A stretch of DNA of 64,000 bases from Magicicada septendecula (lineage: Eukaryota > Arthropoda > Insecta > Hemiptera > Cicadidae), in contig CM068372.1 of assembly GCA_034769895.1 (NCBI GenBank), positions 235,618,843-235,682,842 of the forward strand. The letters run 5' to 3'. Shown in pieces: positions 63,792 to 64,000 of this stretch (its first letter is position 1; the number at the start of each line of letters is the position of its first letter). Under the pieces are notes generated by a model. It worked only from the letters and a program-made list of their open reading frames with translations, did not search any database and was not told where the DNA came from. The position numbers were made by a program, and so were the translations under genes.

Positions 63792-64000
63792 CAGTTATGC
63801 CAAACTGGTAAAATTATTAATGTACTTTTTTTACCACTTAGTTTAATATTATTGAAGCACTTTTTAATTACAAAGACTTATACGAACTTTGTAATTGGAA
63901 TAATATAAAATGACAAAAATGTAAAGAATACAATGTGGCGATGAAGACCTAGAAGAGACACAAATTTAGTTTAAAAGAAGATGTGAAAACTGCTTTAAAT
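62180..64000. other. Right edge of window, nothing recognised
   Basis: AT-rich with a (TC)n run at 63757-63788. No exon or element supported. Confidence 0.4.

Overview
The window is animal nuclear DNA, most likely from an insect. It is AT-rich, has GT-AG introns, and carries Tc1/mariner, pogo/Tigger, Penelope-like, LINE and LTR elements typical of arthropods. I see one host protein-coding gene. It is the single-copy MAP kinase JNK (Drosophila basket, vertebrate MAPK8-10), on the minus strand. Eight coding exons run from the ATG at 52071 to the stop at 7808, about 44 kb, and join in phase to 380 codons (379 residues plus stop). I cannot name the species.

Almost everything else is mobile DNA, most of it inside JNK introns. 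Positions 1-7800, downstream of JNK, hold a mariner relic, a 36-bp tandem array, a 900-bp Harbinger derivative and a 904-bp hAT derivative. Intron 7 (7970-14324) holds a LINE piece and a nested stack in which a hAT element sits inside a Tigger. Intron 6 (14450-21452) holds a 3.5-kb Penelope-like composite with a mariner nested in it. Intron 4 holds a LINE 3' part, and intron 3 a 163-bp tandem duplication. Intron 2 (26910-46292) is the densest. It has three Penelope-type insertions with 11-12 bp target duplications, a nearly intact Tigger, a decayed Tigger split by a tRNA-derived SINE, a decayed DDE transposase, LINE pieces and a decayed Tc1/mariner. Intron 1 has LINE 3' fragments and a solo LTR. 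Upstream of JNK (52.1-64 kb) are a related solo LTR, a large LTR element with a gag-like ORF but no pol, and a LINE remnant.

The most interesting signal is at the ends of the Penelope-like insertions. Three families in this window carry a hammerhead-ribozyme-like fold (CTGAAGA and GAAA core boxes) whose stems I, II and III differ in sequence but stay complementary. That is covariation within one window. Other second-look items are a 28-bp inverted self-copy that puts a stop into a mariner transposase, a 260-bp exact duplication with snap-back homology at its breakpoint, a palindrome with 136-bp arms, and the pol-less LTR element.
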